Assembly: GCA_020348925.1 (NCBI GenBank)
Contig: CP070758.1
Span: 3,443,880 to 3,507,879, forward strand
Length of the DNA stretch: 64,000 bases
Origin: Gemmatimonadota bacterium
GTDB lineage: Bacteria; JBHIER01; G020348925
Direction: 5' to 3'
Part shown: positions 1 to 8,290 of the stretch, one piece after another
Position numbering within the stretch: position 1 is the first letter of the stretch
How the letters are laid out: every line of letters begins with the position of its first letter
The notes under the pieces: model-generated
What the model was told of the DNA's origin: nothing
The model's database searches: none
Seen by the model: only the letters and a program-made list of their open reading frames with translations
Program-made: the position numbers and the translations under genes

Positions 1-127
1 ATCGTATTATAGCTGCTGCGGACGATTGATCCCCCTCTTTCATCGTGTCATCCGATACTACAAAACCACCTGTAAACCAACGACATATCGATGACATCCA
101 CATCTGAACTCTCTCCTCTCCTTTCAT
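1..127 (-). CDS. 5' end of an unknown gene, cut by window edge
   Basis: A minus-strand reading frame begins with ATG at 127 and stays open for 42 codons to the left edge. The start is preceded by AAAGGAG about 7 bases upstream, and a perfect sigma-54 -24/-12 promoter lies at 177-192, giving a leader of roughly 40 bases. That arrangement is the main reason to believe the gene. The visible residues (MKGEERVQMWMS, then ICRWFTGG) match no family I recognise, and there is no clear signal peptide. Function unknown. Confidence 0.5.
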   Translation of the reverse strand, partial: MKGEERVQMWMSSICRWFTGGFVVSDDTMKEGDQSSAAAIIR

Positions 128-176
128 GGTCCATCTCCTTTCTTCAGCAAACATTGTCCATTTTTTCCAAATAAAT

Positions 177-192
177 TGCAAACCCCGTGCCA
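177..192 (-). promoter_or_regulatory. sigma-54 (-24/-12) promoter
   Basis: Read on the minus strand the sequence is TGGCAC-GGGGT-TTGCA, which matches the sigma-54 consensus TGGCAC-N5-TTGCA at every fixed position. The predicted transcription start near 165 is about 38 bases from the ATG at 127. A sigma-54 activator gene lies 1.6 kb away (1807-4353), but no evidence ties the two directly. Confidence 0.75.
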
Positions 193-340
193 GTTCATTT
201 TTCAAAAGGACAATATTTAACAGGAATAACTGAATTCTCTGTATTTCAATGGATTAAGGGAGATGTGCCTCTATGGATTGAAATGATGTGCACTGTCTGG
301 GTGATGAAAGGGGTGCCCTTTCGGACCCATAAACACAAAA

Positions 341-362
341 AGTGAGTCGATTCGGACTCACT
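341..362. repeat. 8-bp stem hairpin
   Basis: AGTGAGTC and GACTCACT form a perfect 8-bp stem around a 6-base loop. No T-run follows on either strand, so a terminator is not supported. It lies in the gene-free stretch 128-755, which otherwise holds the sigma-54 promoter and the palindromes at 546-694. A 107-codon plus-strand frame at 377-700 shows no ribosome site or domain and is not called. Confidence 0.4.
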
Positions 363-545
363 ATCAGGCTGAGATTATGGAAATTCTGCGAACTGGTTCA
401 CACAAGCAAAATATCCTGACCGCACAGGCTTTGAATCTCAAAATTGACCGCAGGCGATCATGTCAATTTCCAGACTTCCAGATGGCCAGATTTACAGATG
501 ACCAGAGGGGACGCACACAACACGGAAGCCGAGGTCGATCGCTCA

Positions 546-694
546 GGATATGTATCCCCCCATCGATCGCACAGGATATGTATCCTGTGCGGAAGACCTG
601 TAGGGACATTCATAGCGATCAAACTGTCAAAGCGTCCTATTCTCATACTGTATGGTTTGTAAAGTTATTGAACGATTTACGGGGATATACATCC
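546..694. promoter_or_regulatory. cluster of three GGATAT-type palindromes
   Basis: Three near-palindromic 12-mers occur: GGATATGTATCC at 546-557 and at 574-585, and GGATATACATCC at 683-694. The first two sit in a direct repeat with a 28-bp period. The second is the centre of a perfect inverted repeat with 11-bp arms (568-578 and 581-591) around TG. The arrangement resembles a multi-site operator for a dimeric regulator or a structured RNA. No gene with a clear start reads away from it, so its target is unknown. Confidence 0.4.
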
Positions 695-755
695 CGATGA
701 AACTTCTTCGCCCAGCATACAAATACTGGGCGATCATGAAAGCGCACCTGGTGAT

Positions 756-1448
756 CTAAAGTTTATACCGCCTGGCAATCTTTTTTGCCAGTTCATATTT
801 TTCCTTTTGCACGGCTATGTCACAGTATCTGCTTATCAATTCCATAAATTTCTCATGAGGGATTTTGTTCTTTTTCTTGATCTTGTCGATCTGTTTGAAC
901 AGTTCGTTCGACTGGAGACGTCCCAGAGCAATACGCCGTAAAAGCAATTCAATCTCACCCATCGAAACTACAATCAATCTGTCCGAGCCAAGATTATAGT
1001 TTTCAATCAATTTCCTCGCTATAGCAAAATTCTTCTGGTCCATGGCATTATTATAATATCTTTCCACCAATCCCATAAAGTGTTCATCAGGAACTTTGTC
1101 TTTTTTTCTTATCTTTTTAATGAGGATGAATGGCTCGTCGATTTGAGGATTAAAGGCAATTTGCTTGAGAAGCACCTCAATTTCACTGAGCGAAACCATA
1201 ATCAATTTGTCCGAGCCAAGATTATAGCTCTTGATCAATTTTCTTGCTACTCTGTATTTCCTCCGTTTTACGGCAATATCATGATATCGGTTCACCAATT
1301 CCATAAATTGTTCATCAGGAATTTTGTCTTTTTTCCGCATTCTATCTATTTTCGATACTATTTTATCCCTTTTCTTCTCATGAAGAATCAAATCATCGAA
1401 GAGTTTTTTTATCTCTATAAGCAATATTTCAATGAGCTTCGTACTCAT
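756..1448 (-). CDS. three-repeat lysine-rich protein, unknown function
   Basis: 230 residues, no signal peptide or membrane segment. The chain is built of three copies of a unit with a ~77-residue period. Each begins KKDK(I/V)PDE or KKNKIPHE (near residues 39, 115 and 192), continues FM.L..RY, then an A.KL-type helix. The first two copies also carry YNLGSD(K/R)LI.VS..EIE.LL; the third stops at the protein end. The composition (many Lys, Ile, Glu) and regular helical pattern suggest an alpha-solenoid or helical-bundle protein. The gene is AT-richer than its neighbours. The start has GGGGG just upstream. I recognise no family. Confidence 0.7.
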   Translation of the reverse strand: MSTKLIEILLIEIKKLFDDLILHEKKRDKIVSKIDRMRKKDKIPDEQFMELVNRYHDIAVKRRKYRVARKLIKSYNLGSDKLIMVSLSEIEVLLKQIAFNPQIDEPFILIKKIRKKDKVPDEHFMGLVERYYNNAMDQKNFAIARKLIENYNLGSDRLIVVSMGEIELLLRRIALGRLQSNELFKQIDKIKKKNKIPHEKFMELISRYCDIAVQKEKYELAKKIARRYKL

Positions 1449-1806
1449 GTTCCCCCTGTTCGAATGAAACCCGATTGATCATGAATCTTCTCCCTCAACC
1501 ATTTACAATGTCCATGCTATTCCGCACCTCTTTGGGGTGTTCTCCTGCGATGCCGCGCTCAGAGTCGAATTTAATACCTTTTTCCAGTACACTTCACACA
1601 TACTGAGGAATACTTTCGTCGCATCCGTCAGGGGCACATCCGCCGGTGCCAATTACAAATCTTTTAATACTTCTCCCGGATGAGCAGGTTTATGCCTTTC
1701 CTTGATTGACCTTTCACCTCGTGACAATCAAAGGAATCCAGGGCACACACATCTTCATACTTTAAAGTGAAAAGAACCCGCTTGTTCCCACTTCGTTTGA
1801 TTGAGA
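1449..1806. other. gap with no confident gene
   Basis: 358 bases between the repeat protein and the end of the sigma-54 activator. On the minus strand there are short open frames, including one at 1495-1668 that contains FVIGTGG but is interrupted by TGA at 594-596 of the second kilobase (1594-1596) and ends in TGA at 1495. None has a good start or a domain I can name, so these may be decayed coding sequence or chance. Confidence 0.3.
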
Positions 1807-4353
1807 TTACAGTCGCTCCGATTCATTAATGCCATACTTCTTTATCTTTTTATGAAGATTGCGGCGGCCGAGCTGGAGGGCTTCAGCCGTTTTTGACTTA
1901 TTCCAATTGTGTCTCTTCAGTGCTTCAATAATGAATTCTCTCTCAAACCGCTCCATTGCTCCGGTTAATGTGATTTCTTCAGAGACCTTCTCAGAGACTG
2001 AGACGGTCTCCTTAATATTCGGCGGCAAATCCTCGGCCTGAATCATTAAACTTTCCCGCAGCAGAAGAGCTCTCTCAATACACTGCTCCAGCTCCCTCAC
2101 ATTTCCCGGCCACGTGTAGCTCATGAGAAGCCCCATAGCTTCGTCACTGATACGAAGGGGCTCCTCACCCGCCCTCCGATGGAGAGCATGTTTCACCAGA
2201 ACAGGAATATCCTCTTTTCGCTCCCTGAGTGGTGGCATGTGAATCGGGATGAGATTGAGCCGGTGGAAAAGATCCTCCCGAAACCGGCCGGCCTCCATTT
2301 CGGCCTGAAGATCCTTGTTCGTGGCGGTAACGATCCTGACGTCGACGCGAATGGTCTCGGCCCCCCCCACCCGCATGAACTCCTTGCTCTCGATGACGCG
2401 CAGGAGCTTGGCCTGAGTCCCCGGAGGCATGTCGCCGATCTCGTCCAAAAATATCGTCCCGCCATTGGCCAGCTCAAACTTGCCGACCTTCTTCGCCGTT
2501 GCCCCGGTGAAGGCCCCCCTTTCATGGCCGAACAGCTCGCTCTCGACCAGTTCCCTGGGAATGGCTGCGGCATTAATAATGACTAGCGGCCCGTCCTTCC
2601 TGCGGCTGTTATAATGAATGGCCCGGGCAACGAGCTCCTTGCCGGTGCCGCTTTCACCAGTGATGAGGACGCTGGCATCCGACTCGGCCACGCGATCCAC
2701 AACTTTGAGAATCTCTAGGACCTTCGACGAATCCCCCACAATGTGGGAATACTCGCCCCGAAGCTCTTCTCGCTGCGGACCTGTCCCCGCCTTCGCGAAT
2801 TGATACGCCTCGGCCCGCTTCAAGCGCCCGGTGACGTGCGACAATTTTCCCTTCAGGTCTCTCGTCTGCTCTTCAAGCTTCTCCCGTTCCTTCACCAGAA
2901 GTTCCCGTTCTTCCATGATTATTGCCACCCGGTCCGATATCTCCTCATCACCCATGGCCTCAAGATCCTTCTGCCGATTCTCGATCTCCCCCCTGATTTT
3001 ATTGAGATGCCGTTCTCGCGTCAGCAGGTCTTCACTCAACTCAAGAGCCCTTCGTTCAGCAGCGAGCCTCTCCTTCTCCTGACGCCGGAAGAGATAGATA
3101 TGAATGAAGAGGGTCGAAAACACGACGCCCCCCCACGTCTGGTTGACACGCATCCAGACATTCCCCATGGCAAGGGACAGGTACGCGTACACACCTGTGG
3201 CGATCAAGAGCAGGATTGAGATGATCGTTCCCCGAACCGTTCCCACGTTCGGAAAGAGAAAACCGATGACGAGCGCACACAGAAGAATACTGAACAGGAC
3301 AGATCCCACTCCTGCCTTTGTAACGAAATTCCCCTGCAGGATATTATCAAGAATGTTCGCTTGAATTTCAAGAAGCGGTTGATGATCGGCACAGGGCGTC
3401 GGCCGCACGTTGGCTGCCCCTGTAGCCGTCATCCCCACGAAAACGATCTTGTCTCTCAGTTTCTCGAGGGAAAGAAGCGGTTCCTCGCCTTCAAGTATTT
3501 GTCTGTAGCTCTGGAGGATCTGGATGAAGGAGTAGTTTGTGTAGCGACCCGGACCGCCGGCATAGTTGACGAACATCTCACCTTTCGACGTCACAGGGAT
3601 TCGGACAAAAATCCCATCGGAGCCCGTCATCATCATCCATTTTCCTTGAATGCGAACGTCACTTTTTTCAACGCCCAGAAGATCACCGGCCATGGACAGG
3701 GCCAGGGACGGGTAAAGTTCACCATTATATTCGATGACAAGGGGACTCTTCCTCACGACGCCGTCCTCATCGGCTAGGATATTTCCGTGGCCGGTTCCGG
3801 AAGCCGCAAGGATAAGGTCCTGAAAGGGGAAAATCCCGCCGAGCGCACGGTTGTATTTCGTCTCTTTCTCCGGAACCGGTTCACCGATTCTGGCCACATC
3901 CGAGGAGACCCAAAACTCCTCAGGGATAAATTGCTCCTCTTCGAGATAAAAGAAATAGGGGTACGAAACATTGCCGGAGGAACGGGTCAGGTTTACCAAC
4001 TGCTCATCGTACTCGGGATGCTCGGTGCTCCGCTCCGAAAAGAGGAGGTCGAACCCGACAGCCCGGACATCGTATTCGGACAAAATGTGCAGGAAAGTGG
4101 CGTAGAAATCCCGGCTGATGGGCCAGGCTCCGATCTTCTCGATAGTGTCGTCCCCGATGAAGACGAGGATTATGTCCGGATGGGGGTCGTACCCCCCACG
4201 AAGCCTCAGGAAGATATCGTAAGTCCTTTTCTCGAAACCGATAAAGAACGAAGTGTAGGACAGCCCGAAGAACAGGAGAAAGACGACGACGGCAAGAGTC
4301 GCACATATTATGCTTCCCCGCAGATCGATTCTATTGTGCCAACTCATATTCAT
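1807..4353 (-). CDS. membrane-bound CHASE2 / sigma-54 AAA+ / Fis regulator
   Basis: Single-chain sensor and transcription activator (848 residues from this ATG). Order: transmembrane helix (about 14-37), CHASE2 sensor domain outside the membrane (about 40-345), three further membrane helices (about 350-422), a long coiled coil (about 423-520), sigma-54 AAA+ domain with Walker A GESGTGKE (566-573), the sigma-54 contact loop GAFTGA (613-618) and Walker B FLDEIGD (about 635-641), then a C-terminal Fis-type helix-turn-helix. It should hydrolyse ATP to open sigma-54 holoenzyme complexes in response to an external signal. An in-frame TTG at 4458 would add 35 residues, but it lies inside a dispersed repeat, so the ATG at 4353 is preferred. 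The sigma-54 promoter at 177-192 is a nearby candidate target. Confidence 0.9.
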   Translation of the reverse strand: MNMSWHNRIDLRGSIICATLAVVVFLLFFGLSYTSFFIGFEKRTYDIFLRLRGGYDPHPDIILVFIGDDTIEKIGAWPISRDFYATFLHILSEYDVRAVGFDLLFSERSTEHPEYDEQLVNLTRSSGNVSYPYFFYLEEEQFIPEEFWVSSDVARIGEPVPEKETKYNRALGGIFPFQDLILAASGTGHGNILADEDGVVRKSPLVIEYNGELYPSLALSMAGDLLGVEKSDVRIQGKWMMMTGSDGIFVRIPVTSKGEMFVNYAGGPGRYTNYSFIQILQSYRQILEGEEPLLSLEKLRDKIVFVGMTATGAANVRPTPCADHQPLLEIQANILDNILQGNFVTKAGVGSVLFSILLCALVIGFLFPNVGTVRGTIISILLLIATGVYAYLSLAMGNVWMRVNQTWGGVVFSTLFIHIYLFRRQEKERLAAERRALELSEDLLTRERHLNKIRGEIENRQKDLEAMGDEEISDRVAIIMEERELLVKEREKLEEQTRDLKGKLSHVTGRLKRAEAYQFAKAGTGPQREELRGEYSHIVGDSSKVLEILKVVDRVAESDASVLITGESGTGKELVARAIHYNSRRKDGPLVIINAAAIPRELVESELFGHERGAFTGATAKKVGKFELANGGTIFLDEIGDMPPGTQAKLLRVIESKEFMRVGGAETIRVDVRIVTATNKDLQAEMEAGRFREDLFHRLNLIPIHMPPLRERKEDIPVLVKHALHRRAGEEPLRISDEAMGLLMSYTWPGNVRELEQCIERALLLRESLMIQAEDLPPNIKETVSVSEKVSEEITLTGAMERFEREFIIEALKRHNWNKSKTAEALQLGRRNLHKKIKKYGINESERL

Positions 4354-4443
4354 AATAGTTCTAAAAGTATAATAAAACTCATCGGGTCCCCGTTCTTCTT
4401 CTTCAAATATAGGGCTGGAAGACCGCGTTCCGCAAACAATTTC

Positions 4444-4646
4444 TGGTTCGAATTTCAAATTTTGAGTATCGGATTTCGGATTTACGATTCCAGAGGGCGA
4501 GGGTCCTCACGAACTGATACGAAGAGAACGTGTTCCTCAACAATTCCGTCATTCTGAGCACGGCGAAGAACCTCCATATTTGGTGAAAGAGATCCTTCGT
4601 CACGGAGTCTATCCCGTGCAACGACACGGGATTCCTCAGGATGACA
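4444..4646. repeat. ~200 bp dispersed repeat, copy A (REPIN-like core)
   Basis: Shares its whole length with copy B at 7880-8073: an AT-rich head of the GGATTTCGGATTT type, GTCCTC.CGA, then GTCATTCTGAGCA...GCGAAGAA, ATCCTTCGTCACGGAG, the hairpin ATCCCGTG-CAACGA-CACGGGAT and CCTCAGGATGACAG. The ends (GTCATTCTGAG and CTCAGGATGAC) are inverted copies of each other, as in REPINs. It lies between the sigma-54 activator and the metalloprotease gene. Confidence 0.75.
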
Positions 4647-4721
4647 GACACGCGGGAAAAAGAGTGCCCTCACGAATCGGTGCGACTTCAGTTTGGATAC
4701 CAGGAACCATTTTCCCACTCA

Positions 4722-7604
4722 CTAAGGTGTCAAGCAGGTCCCGAGGCCCAGGGTGACATTGACGATCCCCAGCACATCGACGATATCCACCAGGTCATCG
4801 TCATTGCAGTCAGCAGCCCAGTATTCGAGATCACTCGGTTCCTCAGTGCCCAACACAATGTTCACCCCAAGCAGGGCATCGATAATATCGATCATCCCGT
4901 CATCATTCACATCGCCCTTCAATCCCTCGTGGATAGTGATGGAGAGATCCTGAATATGGCTGAGCATCTCCGAATCCCTCACCTCAACGCTGACGGCCAT
5001 TATGCCCGCGGTTGAGGGCGTCCCTGAAATCACACCCTCAGTGGGCTCAAGGGTCAGCCCCTCCGGCAGTGAACCGGCCACGATACTCCAACTGAACGGC
5101 GGGGTTCCTCCCACGACGAAGAGAGTCTCGTTGTATGCGAAACCGACATATCCATCCTGCATTGCGTTCGTTACAATAGTCAGGGAGGGGTCATAGAAAA
5201 TGTCGTCCTGAAAAGGCTCGGACCAGTTCCCGGCCACATCTCGAAATTGAACGGAGACGGTTTTTACGCCATCGAAAAGGTCGCCGCCAAACTCTGCGGC
5301 CGTCAGGTCCCACCCGCTCTTGACACCGGCGTAAGCTTCAGGCTCGGACCACAAGGTCCCGTCGTTGCTGAACCGCATGCGGGCCCCAGCGCCCATGCCG
5401 CTCAGGGCATCCGCAGCCCTGAGATCATCCAGACCAACGATGGCCACGGTGGTTGTGTCATCACCACCATGCACCGAGATTGTGCCGTCCGTCGGTGCCG
5501 AAAGATCAATCCAGAACGGCCCCACATGGAAAGTATTTCCCCAGTTGCCGGCGACATCCCCACACCGGATGTGGAAGTAATGGTCGTCACCACCACTTAG
5601 GGGCGGAGAGGTGGCTCGCTCCTCACCCTTTCCAACATCCACCGTTTGATCGGGCACAACACTTGGAAATCTGTTCCACACAACCGAATATCCGTCGAGG
5701 CCGCTTCCAGGGGCAGGATCAGCGGCATCGGTCCAGATGATCTCCAGGGTGGGGTTGTCGGACCAGAGGCTCACATCATGGCTCGGACTGGCGACATCGG
5801 TCGGCCCCTCCGGCGGGACAGTATCCTTGGAGAACCACCAGCTCCAGCTGCACCCACCCCCGACGTTGTCGGCGCTGTCATCGACCTTGAAGTATATGGT
5901 GTGACTGCCTTGAGACAGATCGTCGAAGCCGGGGACGGACCAGCCATCGTCGTCCCAGGAGACACCGCCCCAGTTAGTAAAGAGCTCCAGCCAAGCGCCG
6001 GAGCAGGAGTTGAGTTGATACCAGCCGTCATCCAACCCGAACCCGTCGTCAAACCCGAAGTTGGAAAAAGCGGGCGAGGTGCTGTACCATGCACCCTGTG
6101 GCTCGGCGATGGGCTCCATGGTCGGCGGTGTCGCGTCGGCACCCTGCTGTGCGGTATAGGTGTAAGCGAGACGAGTCCCCCACGAGGACAGGACCACCGG
6201 GATGAGGATGATCCGGCTCGAGCTTCCCCAGTCCGCGGACATGGAACCGGCGTCACCTCCACCGAGATTCATCTCCTCGAAGCCCACCCCGGGATAGTAG
6301 GCCACCATGGCCGCCCAGTCGCGTCCGTCCTGCCCGTCAAAGGTGATATGCAACCCTTCCTCCACCCCCAGTGCCGGTCTATTCAGCTGTATAAAGTTCG
6401 TGCCGTAGTAGTCGGGCGGCTTGTTATCCTGATTCCCCTCCGCCGGATAGCTGGTGTGGATGTGGGAAGATCCCACGTAGGAATCAATCCAGCTGCCTCC
6501 CTCCGAGAAATGCTGCCCGTCATCCCTCGACCCGGTAAAGTACCGCCACACCGAGTACTCCTTGAGAGCCTCCTCGAAACTGCTGCCGTAATGCGTGGAG
6601 AGGACATGGTCAATATCATCGAGCGTATGGTTTCCCTGATTCGCGCCGTTGCGGTCCCAAACTCTTCTCGGCATGTCGTTGTCGGTGTGCCTTTCGGTCA
6701 AATAAAAGACCCACACACTGGCCCCGTATTCGTACTCGCCGTTGGCCCTGGTGATGGGCAGCTCCGGCCAGTAGAGGGGGTTCTCCCACCCGCTGGAGAT
6801 ATAGTTGGAGTAATCGTTCACCCGGTCGTAGACCATATCCTCCATCCACGTGGCGCAGTTCTCGTACCAGAAATCCGACTCCCGGTCGCTGTAGCTGAAC
6901 TGGCAGGCGTGATTGAACTCATGGGCGACCGTTACCTGGGCCAGGTCCAGCCCAAGGCCGGCCGCAATCACAATATAACTCGTCACGTCCTCCTGGTTGG
7001 GATCAGGCCCGTCCTGTTCCGGCTGGCAGTAACCGACCCAACCCCCCATGCCACTATCCACGATGTAGAAATCGTATTCATCCCCATCGATTCCGTCCGG
7101 CGGCGGAGCGTCCCAGCCCATCTCCTCAACCTCTTTGCTCCAGCTCTCCTCCGCATAATCCGAAACATTTTCGGCATATCCCTGAGACACCGCATCCACA
7201 CCCGAGGTGGTGTAGTGAATCCTGAAATGGGCGGTCGTGATCACGGTTTCAGGTCCACTGAGTGTGGGGCGCTGCATGGAACTTGCGAGGATGTTTCGAG
7301 TGGTTTCGCTCACTCTGTGCACATCCCGCCAGGCATGCAACAGGGGCAACATCCCGCACCGCGTTTTTTTCTCCCCCCGGAATTTTTCGGGCAGCTTCCC
7401 GTAGTCCTTGACAGCGTAAACATTATAGGTACGCGCGGTCTCGTAGTCGATTTCGTTCGATTGATAAGCCTTCACTATTTTTCCGAAAGCGGTCGCATTC
7501 AATTTTTGAGGCCTCTTCTCCTCCGTTGCGTGGACTACAACTTTTCCGAAGAAAAGCGGACACAACACCAACAACAGCCCCAGTGTCAAACGGATATGTC
7601 TCAT
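4722..7604 (-). CDS. secreted MXAN_6640-type metalloprotease with dockerin
   Basis: About 960 residues. The start at 7604 gives a clear signal peptide (MRHIRLTLGLLLVLCPLFFG); longer frames start upstream of it without merit. The zinc-peptidase core has HEFNH at about 228-232 and a third-ligand Glu in WYENCATWMED at about 248, the pattern of the MXAN_6640 family of putative metalloproteases. Next come Ig-like segments (TPPTMEPIAEPQG, DTVPPEGPTDV, a putative-Ig tail with PPFSWSIVAGSLPEGL), then a C-terminal dockerin pair: GDVNDDGMIDIIDAL...VNIVLG and DCNDDDLVDIVDVL..VNVTLG. It should cut proteins outside the cell and be docked to a cohesin-bearing partner not seen here. Two direct repeat copies flank the gene. 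Confidence 0.88.
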   Translation of the reverse strand: MRHIRLTLGLLLVLCPLFFGKVVVHATEEKRPQKLNATAFGKIVKAYQSNEIDYETARTYNVYAVKDYGKLPEKFRGEKKTRCGMLPLLHAWRDVHRVSETTRNILASSMQRPTLSGPETVITTAHFRIHYTTSGVDAVSQGYAENVSDYAEESWSKEVEEMGWDAPPPDGIDGDEYDFYIVDSGMGGWVGYCQPEQDGPDPNQEDVTSYIVIAAGLGLDLAQVTVAHEFNHACQFSYSDRESDFWYENCATWMEDMVYDRVNDYSNYISSGWENPLYWPELPITRANGEYEYGASVWVFYLTERHTDNDMPRRVWDRNGANQGNHTLDDIDHVLSTHYGSSFEEALKEYSVWRYFTGSRDDGQHFSEGGSWIDSYVGSSHIHTSYPAEGNQDNKPPDYYGTNFIQLNRPALGVEEGLHITFDGQDGRDWAAMVAYYPGVGFEEMNLGGGDAGSMSADWGSSSRIILIPVVLSSWGTRLAYTYTAQQGADATPPTMEPIAEPQGAWYSTSPAFSNFGFDDGFGLDDGWYQLNSCSGAWLELFTNWGGVSWDDDGWSVPGFDDLSQGSHTIYFKVDDSADNVGGGCSWSWWFSKDTVPPEGPTDVASPSHDVSLWSDNPTLEIIWTDAADPAPGSGLDGYSVVWNRFPSVVPDQTVDVGKGEERATSPPLSGGDDHYFHIRCGDVAGNWGNTFHVGPFWIDLSAPTDGTISVHGGDDTTTVAIVGLDDLRAADALSGMGAGARMRFSNDGTLWSEPEAYAGVKSGWDLTAAEFGGDLFDGVKTVSVQFRDVAGNWSEPFQDDIFYDPSLTIVTNAMQDGYVGFAYNETLFVVGGTPPFSWSIVAGSLPEGLTLEPTEGVISGTPSTAGIMAVSVEVRDSEMLSHIQDLSITIHEGLKGDVNDDGMIDIIDALLGVNIVLGTEEPSDLEYWAADCNDDDLVDIVDVLGIVNVTLGLGTCLTP

Positions 7605-7879
7605 ACGAAAACTACCCTTTCTTGGAAAGAACACACAGCGAGATACGTTTCTTACTGATACGAAAAACACGTACATTGAACAGCAACCCGACCGAAATTC
7701 ATTCCTCCACATTCGACCTGAGGGGTGAATATAATGGAAAAAGGGAAAATCGACAAGGGTATCTTAGGGATCCTGAAGGTCCAGGTCTCTCTCGGTCTCC
7801 TCGTGCCCAAACAGAGTTTTGAATCATGGAGTGCTCATCCGCAACAAATCCGAAAATCAAATGACCACATACCCTTTTT

Positions 7880-8073
7880 TCCGATCAAATTTTTGATTTT
7901 GATTTTTGGATTTTGGATTTATAAATCCTGGTAGGGATAGTGTCCTCGCGAGCCACTACGAATAGATTATGTTTCGAACACTTCCGTCATTCTGAGCAAA
8001 GCGAAGAATCTCGACACAGATCCTTCGTCACGGAGTCTATCCCGTGCAACGACACGGGATTCCTCAGGATGAC
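7880..8073. repeat. ~200 bp dispersed repeat, copy B
   Basis: Direct-orientation partner of copy A at 4444-4646. The last ~75 bases (ATCCTTCGTCACGGAG through CAGGATGACAG) are virtually identical, while the AT-rich head is more diverged. It is part of a 686-base gene-free stretch (7605-8290) that also contains a CCGGA-CTTGA-TCCGG mini-hairpin near 8157 and the hairpin at 8245-8267. Confidence 0.75.
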
Positions 8074-8244
8074 AGAAGCACGGGAGAGCGTGTATCTGCT
8101 CTGCCGTCCTACTCAATTCATCATCCTGCCTTTCGACAGGCTCAGGACAGGCCTGACCGGACTTGATCCGGGTTTCGGGACAGGCTCCGTGAGAAATCTG
8201 TACTCTTCGTACCCAAATTCCTATTGAGAACCTGAGTCTCCTGG

Positions 8245-8267
8245 ATTGCCCGATCAAGTCGGGCAAT
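8245..8267. repeat. 9-bp stem palindrome
   Basis: ATTGCCCGA and TCGGGCAAT form a perfect 9-bp stem around TCAAG. It sits 24 bases downstream of the stop of the 8291-10672 gene in that gene's reading direction. No T-run follows, so it is more likely a small intergenic repeat than a classical terminator, though it could protect the 3' end. Confidence 0.5.
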
Positions 8268-8290
8268 GACACCGGAGAGGGCTCGTAACC

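Noticed and set aside
377-700. 107-codon plus-strand frame near the left edge
   Set aside because: No ribosome site or recognisable domain and it crosses the palindrome cluster, so it reads as non-coding sequence.
4354-4458. 35 extra N-terminal residues for the sigma-54 activator
   Set aside because: The only start for the longer form is a TTG inside repeat copy A; the ATG at 4353 is preferred.
5646-7658. 670-codon plus-strand frame over the metalloprotease gene
   Set aside because: It is antisense to a gene with clear catalytic and dockerin motifs; the translation has no domain, no ribosome site and GC-rich shadow composition.
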